64,000 nt of DNA from Palsa-1150 sp964531095. GTDB taxonomy: Bacteria; Myxococcota_A; Polyangia; Polyangiales; Polyangiaceae. Location of the stretch: contig CAZHED010000006.1 of the NCBI GenBank assembly GCA_964531095.1, positions 62,001-126,000 of the forward strand, given 5' to 3'. The position numbers and the translations under genes were made by a program. The notes below the pieces were generated by a model. It saw only the letters and a program-made list of their open reading frames with translations. It was not told where the DNA came from and ran no database searches. Shown in pieces: positions 34,144-42,700 of the stretch; position 1 is the first letter of the stretch; every line of letters starts with the position of its first letter.

Positions 34144-35328
34144 ATGCCGACCCGCATCATCGACGACATGTCCGGCCTCGAGCGCCTCGCGCCTGAGTGG
34201 CGTCGCCTGATGCAGCGCGCCGCGCACGCGCAGCCCGTGCTCACGCCGGTCTGGCTTCTCGCGTGGTGGCGGGAGTTCGGTACGAGCGATGGGAGAGCGA
34301 TGCGGGTGGTGACTGTCGAAGAAGACGGAGAGCTCGTCGGTCTGGTGCCTCTGGCGTGGCGAAGAACGAAGCACCGGGCTGCCATTCCCGTACGTCGCCT
34401 CGAGCTTCTCGCCACAGGCGAAGAGGAGGCGGACGAAATCTGCTCGGAGTACGTGGGCGCGCTAGTGGCGCGCGGCCAGGAGGACAATGTCGCGCGCGCT
34501 CTGAGCCGAGCGTTGCTTGACGGCGCGCTGGGAGATTGGGACGAGCTTCGTATGACGTCGATGAGCGGCGAGGACACTCTCGTGCCGAGGCTCGTCGCGG
34601 CGCTGCGGTCGGACGGCGTCGCCGCGCTCAGCCATCCGAGCGGTGAATGTCCGTACGTGCCTCTGCCGCGCAATTGGGATCAGTACCTCAGTGCCCTCGG
34701 CTCAGCGCGGCGTTACGTCGTGACGCGAAGCCTGCGCGAGCTCGACAAGTGGGCCGGCGCGCAGAAGTGGGAGCTGCGCCAGGCGCGAACGCCCGCCGAG
34801 CTTGTGGAAGGCAAGCGCGTCCTGTGGGCGCTGCACGCCCAGCGGTGGAAGTCGTCGGGCCGAAGCGGCGTCTTCGCGAGCGAGCGCTTCGCGCGGTTTC
34901 ACGACGAGGTCATGCCCCGGCTGCTCGCCGGCCAAGACGGCGTTTCACTCGAGCTCCAATGGCTCCTTGTGCGCGGCGAACCCGTCGCCGCGATCTACAA
35001 CTTCGCATACGCCGGCAAAGTGCACTTCTACCAAAGCGGCCGCCGTGTCGACGTCCCCAAGGCCGTGCGCCCCGGTATCGCGATGCACGCGCTCGCCATC
35101 CGCGCGAGCATCGAGGCCGGACGTCGAGAATACGACTTCCTGGGCGGGGCTTCGCGCTACAAGTGCGACCTCGCCCTCGCCCTCCGCCCGCTCGTGACTC
35201 TCCGCGCCGTCGCCCCCGGTCTTCGCGCTCGCGCGGTCGAAGCGGCGCGCATGCTGGCGGATCGCGCGATCGCTCGGGTGCGTGGGGCGGGAGAGGCGGA
35301 CCTGGGACATGAGCGGGCGCAGGAGTGA
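34144..35328 (+). CDS. CelD/BcsL-type (FemAB-like) GNAT
   Basis: 394-residue GNAT-superfamily protein of the CelD/BcsL / Acetyltransf_6 type, which is structurally related to FemAB aminoacyl transferases. Seen: PVWLLAWWREFGT at the start, ELVGLVPLAWRR, RYEWDYLGGA-like GRREYDFLGGASRYK near the C-terminus, and LELQWLLVRGEPVAAIYNFAYAGKVHFYQSGR in between. In exopolysaccharide clusters, such proteins modify sugars. It starts 5 bases after deacetylase 2 and overlaps the flippase by GTGA. In this operon it is the best candidate to accept an amino acid or acyl group from the carrier protein, but this is inference. Confidence 0.78.
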   Translation: MPTRIIDDMSGLERLAPEWRRLMQRAAHAQPVLTPVWLLAWWREFGTSDGRAMRVVTVEEDGELVGLVPLAWRRTKHRAAIPVRRLELLATGEEEADEICSEYVGALVARGQEDNVARALSRALLDGALGDWDELRMTSMSGEDTLVPRLVAALRSDGVAALSHPSGECPYVPLPRNWDQYLSALGSARRYVVTRSLRELDKWAGAQKWELRQARTPAELVEGKRVLWALHAQRWKSSGRSGVFASERFARFHDEVMPRLLAGQDGVSLELQWLLVRGEPVAAIYNFAYAGKVHFYQSGRRVDVPKAVRPGIAMHALAIRASIEAGRREYDFLGGASRYKCDLALALRPLVTLRAVAPGLRARAVEAARMLADRAIARVRGAGEADLGHERAQE

Positions 35329-36806
35329 GCGGAGCAAGCGTTGCCCGCGGTCGATCCGTCGCCGCGAAGGCCACGAGCGGCGCCGCCTGGACGATTGCGA
35401 CGGGAGTCGGATCGCGCGGCCTCGGTTTGGTCGGAACCCTGGTGCTGACCTATCTGGTCGCGCGCGACGAGCTCGGCGAAGTCTCCGACGCGGCCATCGC
35501 TGTCCTCTTGGCCAATCAGTTCTCCACCGTCGGCGCGGGGCAGTATTACATCTCACGCCCCACCGCGGGTCGTGAGGTCGCCTGGCACGCGACGGTCCTA
35601 CACGTTTCGCTCGGGTTCGCAGCGCTGCTCGCGGTGCTGGTTCTCGCGCATCCCCTCTCCGTATGGATGAGGGCCCCATCGCTCGGCCGCTTCTTGCCGG
35701 GCCTCCTGTTCTCCGGCCTGCTCGAGCGGCTTGCGTACATGCCAGAGCGCGTCCTCGCGCGCGAGATGCGCTTTCGCGTCGTCGGACTTTGCCGCACAGC
35801 CGGTGAAATTGCGTACACGGTGGCGTCGGTCACGTTCGCGCTCTTCGGGTGGGGTGGAATGTCGATCGTCATCGGCAACGTCGTGCGAAGCGTGATCCGG
35901 TTCGCGGCGATGGCGTCGTGCGTTCCCCGCGCCGAGTGGCTTTCGCGTTCGCCGCTATCCGGCAAGACGATCCGAGCGATGCTGCGCTTCGGGCTCCCGA
36001 TGTCGGTCGGAATGGGGGCGGGGTTCGCGTCCCGGCGCGTCGACAACGCGATTGTGTCGAGCCTGTTCGGAGCGCACGTGGTGGGCGCGTACAACCTCGC
36101 GTACAACGTCGCAGACGCACCGGCGGTACAAGTGGGCGAGCAAATCGGCGACGTGCTCCTGCCTTCGTTTTCGGTCATGAACCCCGGGGAGCGAAAAGAA
36201 GCGCTGCTGCGGTCGACCGCGCTCTTGGCGCTCGTTACGTTCCCGTTGGCCGTCGGCCTTGGTGCGGTGGCACCATCGCTCGTCAAGGCGATCCTGCGGC
36301 CGGAGTGGAGCGACGTCGCGCCGATGGTGGCTCTGCTCTCGGCGATGAGCGTCGTGCGCCCCGTGGGTTGGACGATCTCGTCGTACTTGCTCGCGCGCGA
36401 CAACCCGCGGCTGGATGCGGCCCTCGAGGTTCTGAAGCTCGTCTCGCTCATCGCGCTGCTCTTGACACTGGGCCGAAGGGGCCCGCTCTGGGCGTGCGTC
36501 GCCGTGGGCCTCGCGTTCGCCGTACACGCGGCCGCGAGTATGGCGGTGCTGCAAGCCATCGACGGCGTGGCCGTCGCAGCGCTTGCAGCCAGGTGCTGGC
36601 CTCCGCTCGCGGCCTGTGTCCCGATGGTTGCATCGGTCGCGGCGACGCGGCTGGCGCTGGCGGGTGCGGGGATCCACTCCAGCGCGGTGGCGGTTATCGC
36701 CGAGATCGCCGTCGGCGCGACGGCCTATACCGCGTCGGCCCTCGTGGTGGCTCGGTCGGCGTCCGCGGATCTACTCGGGCTGGTGCGGCGGGCGTGGGGA
36801 GTCTGA
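35325..36806 (+). CDS. Wzx/MATE-type polysaccharide flippase
   Basis: Inner-membrane protein of 493 residues with about 12-14 hydrophobic segments (for example SLGFAALLAVLVLAHPLSV, WGGMSIVIGNVVRSVI, LLALVTFPLAVGLGAVAPSL). Pattern of the PST/Wzx oligosaccharide flippases that move lipid-linked repeat units to the periplasm: N-terminal GRSVAAKATSGAAWTIATG, FGLPMSVGMGAGF, and AYNLAYNVADAPAVQVGEQIG. GTG start overlaps the preceding gene by 4 bases. It is the last plus-strand gene of the operon, showing that the product is a surface glycan. No polymerase, glycosyltransferase or Wzc/Wza gene is in the window. Confidence 0.85.
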   Translation: MSGASVARGRSVAAKATSGAAWTIATGVGSRGLGLVGTLVLTYLVARDELGEVSDAAIAVLLANQFSTVGAGQYYISRPTAGREVAWHATVLHVSLGFAALLAVLVLAHPLSVWMRAPSLGRFLPGLLFSGLLERLAYMPERVLAREMRFRVVGLCRTAGEIAYTVASVTFALFGWGGMSIVIGNVVRSVIRFAAMASCVPRAEWLSRSPLSGKTIRAMLRFGLPMSVGMGAGFASRRVDNAIVSSLFGAHVVGAYNLAYNVADAPAVQVGEQIGDVLLPSFSVMNPGERKEALLRSTALLALVTFPLAVGLGAVAPSLVKAILRPEWSDVAPMVALLSAMSVVRPVGWTISSYLLARDNPRLDAALEVLKLVSLIALLLTLGRRGPLWACVAVGLAFAVHAAASMAVLQAIDGVAVAALAARCWPPLAACVPMVASVAATRLALAGAGIHSSAVAVIAEIAVGATAYTASALVVARSASADLLGLVRRAWGV

Positions 36807-36813
36807 GCGCCGC

Positions 36814-37815
36814 TCACCATCGCCCTTCCTCCACAGACAGCACCGTCTCGTCGAGCGTCTTCCCCGGAGCGAAGCCGAGCACCTGCCGCGCGCGTCGGTC
36901 GTCGACCATGCACACGTACCGGATGTGATCGAGCTCCGGCGGCGGAAACGTGGTCAGTCGCAGAGACCACATCCGGCGAAGCACGACCCGCCCCACCGAG
37001 TACGGCACACTCAGCCGCTGGCGTCCCAGAATCTTGATGATCCGAGACAACGGAGCCGGCTCCGGACCCGCGACGTTGAAGATCCCCCGGATCCCCGGGC
37101 GTAGCGCGAGCTGTATCGCCCCGACGACGTCCGACTCGTGAATGACCTGCGCCATCGGGTCGAACCCCATGACCGTCGGCACGGGGTTGAGGCGCAGGAA
37201 GTTCGACGCCGCATTGCGGACGGTGCCCAAGATGTGGACCGGGCGCAAAATGACCGTCTCGGTCTCGGGTAGCTTCCAAAAAAAGCTCTGCGCCAGCATG
37301 TCGACCTCGACGAGGTCGCGGATGTCGCTGAAGTTCTGCCCGCCGAGAAGCGGCGCGTCTTCCGTGAGAAACTGCGGATTGCTCGGCTGCGGCCCGTATA
37401 CGTTCGCGCTCGAGAGGACGACCAGCTTGGGGATCTGAAACTGGACGACGTATTCGAGCAGCTTGCTGAAGCCGGCCACGTTCCACGAATGGTGGTCGCT
37501 CGCCGAGGCGCGTGGATCGTGCATGACTCCCAAATGAACGACTGCCTCGATGTCACCCGCTCGAAAAACGTCCTTGAGCTTCGTGCGGCGGATGTCGACC
37601 TGCGCATGGGCGATGTCCTTCGGCTTGTCGAGAAAGGGCCGCCGATCGACGCCGACGACGCGCCGTTCGCGGTGCAGAATCCGAGCGAGGTGTTTGCCAA
37701 GGCGGCCGCAGATGCCAGTGACCAAGATCGCTCCAGACGCCGGAGCCGTCGCGACGGGCGTCGCACGCGACGGCATCGATAGCTTCGGCGTCTGAAGGGC
37801 GGGGTTCTCGGTCAT
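36814..37815 (-). CDS. NAD-dependent epimerase/SDR, degenerate active site
   Basis: Extended SDR-family protein, 333 residues. The nucleotide-binding loop TGICGRLG lies at residues 33-40, VVGVD and DIRR (binding the cofactor ribose) follow, and the mid-domain Ser is in LSSANVYG. The catalytic YxxxK motif of active SDRs is replaced by F162-S-D-I-R166, so classical Tyr/Lys catalysis is not possible. It may bind NAD(P) and a nucleotide-sugar or lipid ligand without oxidoreductase activity. It follows the PlsC-type gene by 5 bases, so the two form a pair. Longer upstream frame overlaps that gene and was rejected. Confidence 0.8.
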   Translation of the reverse strand: MTENPALQTPKLSMPSRATPVATAPASGAILVTGICGRLGKHLARILHRERRVVGVDRRPFLDKPKDIAHAQVDIRRTKLKDVFRAGDIEAVVHLGVMHDPRASASDHHSWNVAGFSKLLEYVVQFQIPKLVVLSSANVYGPQPSNPQFLTEDAPLLGGQNFSDIRDLVEVDMLAQSFFWKLPETETVILRPVHILGTVRNAASNFLRLNPVPTVMGFDPMAQVIHESDVVGAIQLALRPGIRGIFNVAGPEPAPLSRIIKILGRQRLSVPYSVGRVVLRRMWSLRLTTFPPPELDHIRYVCMVDDRRARQVLGFAPGKTLDETVLSVEEGRW

Positions 37816-37820
37816 CTTGG

Positions 37821-38774
37821 TCACCAGAAGATGTGCTTTCGTTCTTTCAGACCGCGGTTGAGCATCGACTGGATCGTTTGCTTGACGAGCCAGACCTTCT
37901 CGTCGATGACCGAGTCGTCGTCGTCCGGGTCTCCGGTGAATCGCATGGGCTCGCCGAACCACATGCGATATTTGGTGGGCAGCGGAAGCTGCCCTCCCGG
38001 CACGAGCAGCTGCGGGATGATGGGGAAAGCAGGCACGTGCAAGAGTCTTGCGAGGCCCTCGATGTTTGCCACCGAAATGTATTGCTCCTCGCCGCCAATC
38101 ACGGCCACCGGCACCACCGGGGTGTCCGTCTCGATCGCCATCCGCATGAAGCCGAGGCCGAACTCGGCGAGCTTGTAGCGCCGGTCGAACGTCTTCGCGA
38201 TGCCGCGCGCACCTTCGGGAAACACGAGCAGCGCCTCGCCCTGAGACAATAGCCGCTTCGCGTTCTCCGGAACGCCGACCACCTGACCCACCCGGGTGAA
38301 GAGGAGCGACACGAATGGCAGACTGACCGCCCACTTCTCGACCATCGCGCGGATGATGCGCGGCGGCTCGGCATCCATGAACATCGCGGCGCCGATCAGT
38401 GCGCCGTCGATCGGGAGCTGCCCCGAGTGGTTGGCGACGAGAAGAACGCGCCCGGACGGCGCATTTGCGATGCCGTGCACTTCGGTTCGGAAGTACCGCC
38501 GGTGAAGCGCTGCGATCGTGAGGAGCGCATACTTGGCCCACTGCGGGTCCAGTCCGAACGGATCGACGCCGGCCGGCCCCAAGGTCAGCGGCACACGCGA
38601 CAGCCGAGCGTCGTAGCTCTCTCCGAGCAACCGCTCGAGCGCATCTTCGACCGTCTGCTCGGCGGAGCCGAGCAACCGCCGGAGCAGTCCTCGTGACTCG
38701 GGTTCTCCTGCGCCGATGCGTGCGAGCGCGCGGGATCGCGACGGCCTAAGCGCTGGAGTGATCGCGGAGGACAC
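37821..38774 (-). CDS. PlsC/MGAT-type lysophospholipid acyltransferase
   Basis: 317-residue acyltransferase of the glycerolipid (LPLAT) superfamily. The catalytic histidine block is NHSGQLPIDG (H116, D123), a spacing of seven that fits the MGAT/DAGAT-like branch rather than HxxxxD. The substrate-binding FPEGARG is at residues 185-191. It would acylate lysophosphatidate or diacylglycerol-type lipids at the inner membrane. It starts with GTG at 38774; no good ribosome site is visible, and no nearer ATG precedes the conserved block. Paired with the SDR gene, and divergent from the LD-carboxypeptidase. Confidence 0.85.
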   Translation of the reverse strand: MSSAITPALRPSRSRALARIGAGEPESRGLLRRLLGSAEQTVEDALERLLGESYDARLSRVPLTLGPAGVDPFGLDPQWAKYALLTIAALHRRYFRTEVHGIANAPSGRVLLVANHSGQLPIDGALIGAAMFMDAEPPRIIRAMVEKWAVSLPFVSLLFTRVGQVVGVPENAKRLLSQGEALLVFPEGARGIAKTFDRRYKLAEFGLGFMRMAIETDTPVVPVAVIGGEEQYISVANIEGLARLLHVPAFPIIPQLLVPGGQLPLPTKYRMWFGEPMRFTGDPDDDDSVIDEKVWLVKQTIQSMLNRGLKERKHIFW

Positions 38775-38829
38775 AGGGCAGCCATTATGGTCCCCGGGCG
38801 GCGACGTTCAATGGCGTTATGCTCGGGCT

Positions 38830-39726
38830 GTGGCGTTCGTCGTTCCACCGCCGCTCGAGCCCGGAGACGTGATCGCGGTGGTGGCACCGTCCGGTCCGGT
38901 GCCGCGCGACGAACTCTGGCGGGGCCTCGCCTGGCTCCGCGGCCGCTACCGAATTCGCATGCGGACCGGCGCGCTCGCGCGCCGCGGGTACCTTGCGGGA
39001 GACGATGCGCGGCGCAGAGACGAGCTCGCGAGCGCCATGCTCGACCATGAGGTGAAGGCGATCGTCGTCGCCCGTGGCGGCTACGGCGTGATGCGTGTCG
39101 TCGACTCGCTGCCCTGGGATGCCCTCGTCGAGCGGCCGAAATGGATCGCCGGTTTTAGCGACGTGACCGCGCTCCACGCGTTCGCCTGGCGCGCTGGTGT
39201 CGCTTCCGTCCACGCTCCGAACGTCACGGGCCTTGGACGCGACGCCTCGCCGGGCGTGCGCGCAGCGTGGCTGGCCGCGCTCGAGCGTCCGACCGCGACT
39301 CGCACGTGGCCAGCGCTCCGGGCCATTCGCGGAGGCGAGGCTCGGGGCCCGATCGTGGGGGGCAACCTCGCCCTCGTGCACGCCATGGCCGCCGCCGGGC
39401 GCCTGGCGATCCCCGAGGGATCCGTTCTGGCACTGGAAGACGTGACCGAAGCGCCCTATCGCATCGATCGCATGCTCACGTCGCTGGCGATCGGAGGGTA
39501 CCTCTCCCGGGTGTCGGCAATCTTGTTCGGCGGGTTCGAGCGCTGCACGACTGGCGCCGACGGGCAGACGGTGGACGATGTCCTTTACGACTGCACCCAC
39601 CCGCTGGGTATCCCGGTTTTCGCCGGCGCTCCATTCGGACACGGCGCGCGCAACGACGCGTTCGTTCTCGGCGCCGAGGTGCAGGTTCAGGGCGACACGG
39701 CGACCTGGCAGCCCGGCCGCGACTGA
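38830..39726 (+). CDS. LD-carboxypeptidase (peptidase S66)
   Basis: Family S66 muramoyl-tetrapeptide carboxypeptidase, 298 residues, cleaving the L,D bond of murein peptides in the cytoplasm during recycling. Seen: GDVIAVVAPSGP at the start, ARGGYGVMR, the nucleophile Ser in GFSDVTAL (S110), Glu in LALEDVTEAPYR (about E203), and His in APFGHGARND (H271), giving the Ser-Glu-His triad. The GTG at 38830 is the earliest start that leaves the conserved N-terminus intact. Convergent on the large TPR gene, 12 bases away. Confidence 0.9.
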   Translation: MAFVVPPPLEPGDVIAVVAPSGPVPRDELWRGLAWLRGRYRIRMRTGALARRGYLAGDDARRRDELASAMLDHEVKAIVVARGGYGVMRVVDSLPWDALVERPKWIAGFSDVTALHAFAWRAGVASVHAPNVTGLGRDASPGVRAAWLAALERPTATRTWPALRAIRGGEARGPIVGGNLALVHAMAAAGRLAIPEGSVLALEDVTEAPYRIDRMLTSLAIGGYLSRVSAILFGGFERCTTGADGQTVDDVLYDCTHPLGIPVFAGAPFGHGARNDAFVLGAEVQVQGDTATWQPGRD

Positions 39727-39738
39727 GCACCGAGCGCG

Positions 39739-42700
39739 TCACCCGCGACGAAGTGGCGGAGGAAGCGAACGCTTCCCGTTTTCGCGTTGCGGCGACTCCG
39801 GTTGTTCAGGCGGCGCATCTTCGACGTCGATCATCTCCCCGAGGTCATCGGCAATGACGATTTCTCCCTCGACCCCCGCGGGCCCTTCCGGAGAATCGAG
39901 ATCGAGCGACAGAGGCTCGCCCGGGTCGATCGCCACATCCCTCTTGTGCGTTTCCGGCGAAAGGCCGGCCCCCGCCGTCGACTCTCGCGCCTCGTCGAAA
40001 TGCTTCTTCGACTTGCGCTTCTTGGCCTTCGCCTCGGTCGGCGATGGCTGCGTGTCGGGCGACTGGATTTGCGTCTCAGCCGTGTCGCCTTCGGCGTCCA
40101 CCATCGCCGAGGCGGCCGAGGCGCTCGACGTGGTTGCGATCGCCGCGACTTCGTCCGTTTTGTCGCCGCCATCGCCAAGGGCACGCTGGTCGCGCGAAGA
40201 GTCCGGGCCCGGCGTTGGCGCAGCAATGGCTTGGGCCAGCACCGGCGGCGCTTCGTGCGGCGGGGGCGGGGGCTCGGCGTCTGCCTCGGACTCACCGCTC
40301 GGCTCCGGCCTTCGAAGCATGTTCGCCTTCGCGCGATCGAGCCCCTCGGTGGCCTCGGGGTCCCCCGCCTTCATGCGGAGCACGCGCCGCCAAGCGTCCG
40401 CCGCCTCGCGCGGATCGGCGAGCAGATCCTCCCACATGCGCGCGACCTTGCGTGCGAGCTCGGCCCGTACGCCCATGTCTTTGCCGCGCAAGATGAGGTC
40501 CTCGTAGAGCTGCACCATACCGCGATGGTCGCCGAGGTCCGTGAGCAGCGAGGTCAGCTCTTCGGTCACGACTTGGTCACCCGGCGAGAGCTCGTGCAAC
40601 TTCTTCAAGTCGGCCGCGGCGCCAACCTTGTCGCCGAGCTTTTCGCGCCGGAGCTTCGACCGCCTCGAGAGCAGCAGCCGCACCAGCGGCCCGTCGAACA
40701 CCTCGCCGAGCGCACGCGAGAGCGTGTCCTCCGCCCGCTGCTGTCCTCCGACATCGAGCGCGAGCTCCTCGAGAGTATCGAGCGTCGTCGACTCGACGTG
40801 GGCGATCAGCGAGTCGCCCAGCCAGGTGAACGCCTGATCGACGTCTCGCAGGCCGCGATACACGATCGATGCGGCCCGCCGCATCAGGGCCCCGCGGGTG
40901 CGCCCGCCGTCGCGCGCCCCTTGTCCGCCCGAGGCCATCGCCTCGCACAGCGTTCGACGCAGCACCTCCCCATCGGTCTGCAAGTCACCGTCCGCCGCCG
41001 CCTGCTCGAGCGTCGCCAGGGTCTCCTCGGTAGGCGCGCCGCTGAGCGAAAGGTCGAAGAACCGCCGCGCCCGGTCGATCTGCCCCTTCGATGCGGCCAC
41101 CTGGGCGGCGCGAGCGAGCGCGTGGACCCGATCGGCTGGCGCCTTGCACCGGGTGATCTGACGCTCGTAGAGATCAACGATGGCGGTCGGCTCTTCGGCA
41201 AGCGCAGCGAGCCGCGCGAGCAACTCCTCGGCATCCTCCGGCGGAACCCCCGACAGCCCCGTTTCGCCGTGCTGCAGCGCCTCGAGCGGTGCCGCTCCAG
41301 CGGCCACCCGCGCCTCTGCCTGGCGCGCCAGCTCTCTCGCGCGCTCCATCCCCGTCATGTCTCGCACGAGCAGGTCGTGCGCGACGGAGAGCGCGTCGAG
41401 ATCGTGCGTTTTGACCGAGAGCTGTTCGAGGTGCTCGGCGAGGACACGATCCGCGCCTTTGCTCCGCGCGATCTCACAGGCGACGCGGACCGCCTCCTCT
41501 TCTCGACCCACTTCGACGAAGCGCTCGAATGCGCCCCGGAGGCTCGCCGTGCGCTTAGGGCTCTGCTCGGCTTCGAACCACCACTCGACGAGCTTCGTGG
41601 CCACGATTCCGCGCCACCCGAGGCGGTCGCCCAGATCGACGTAGGCCGTGCGAATCGCGTCGAAGCCCATGTCGGCCAATTCGCTGAGGGCTGCGAGCGC
41701 CTCGTCGCCGCGATCGAGTTTGTCCGCCAGCACCGTGGCAAGCTTTAGGGTGAGTCGGCTCGTTTCGGCTTCGTCCGCTTCGACCTCGATCCGTTGGGCC
41801 AACAGCTCCGCCGTCTTCCCCCAGTCTTCGCCTTTCTCACAGAGCTCGCACAGGCGCGTGAGGGCGTCGAAGTCCTCGCGGTCGAGCTCGCGGACGAGCT
41901 CAAGCGAGCGGATGGCGTTCTTTCCGTCGTCGAGTTGCTCATACAGACGAGCCATTCGCCATGCGATTTGGACGCGCTCGCTCGGGTCGGTTACGAGCTT
42001 GAGCTCGCGCTCGAGCGCCCCGACCGCTGCCGCTGGGTTCTCGCGGGCCTCTTGCAGGTCGGCGACCGCTTGGAGCGCGGGCCGGCATGTCGCGTCGATC
42101 TCCGAGAGCACGCTCTCGTAGCGAGCGATCGCCGCTTCCACGTCGCCCACCCCTTCGGCGAGCAGCTCCGCTTCGCGCAGGGCAATCCGCACACGCTCGG
42201 GATTGTCGGTCGCCAATTTGCCCAGACGTCGGAGGAGCGTGGTCGCCTCGACGGAGTCCTCGCGGGCGACCGCGTCCTCGACGAGGTGCTCGATGGCCTC
42301 TTTGTCGTCCCCGTCTTCGATGACCTTCCACCACGTCTCCCGCGCGGATTCCACGTCGCCGAGTTGCCCCTGGTACAGCTTGGCCGCCTGTCGCCGCACG
42401 GCGGTGCGCTTCGCCTTGTCGGTCAACCGGTCTCCGCGAGTGACGAGGAGCTGCACGAGCTCGGTCCATTTGCCGAGCGCCGTATATCGTTCGGTCAACT
42501 GCTGCGCATGCTCGTCGCTCGTCGGATCCAGATCGGTTGCTCGCTCGAGTGCGGCGAGCACGCCGGCCTCGTCGCCGGCGCGCGCAAAATGCTCGGCGCC
42601 GCGCGCAAAATGTTGCGCCTGGACCTTCGGGTTCGCCGCCGCATGGGCGCGCTCGACCGCAGCCTGTGCCGCGCGATCCCACCGGCCGGCCGCAACGAAG

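Noticed and set aside
37816..38541. A longer start for the SDR gene giving 575 residues
   Set aside because: It would run across the PlsC-type gene; the ATG at 37815 gives the complete nucleotide-binding fold.
39787..41748. A 653-residue plus-strand frame inside the 1652-residue TPR gene
   Set aside because: It is antisense, Arg-rich and without any motif, while the minus strand has a coherent TPR pattern and a well-placed ATG.
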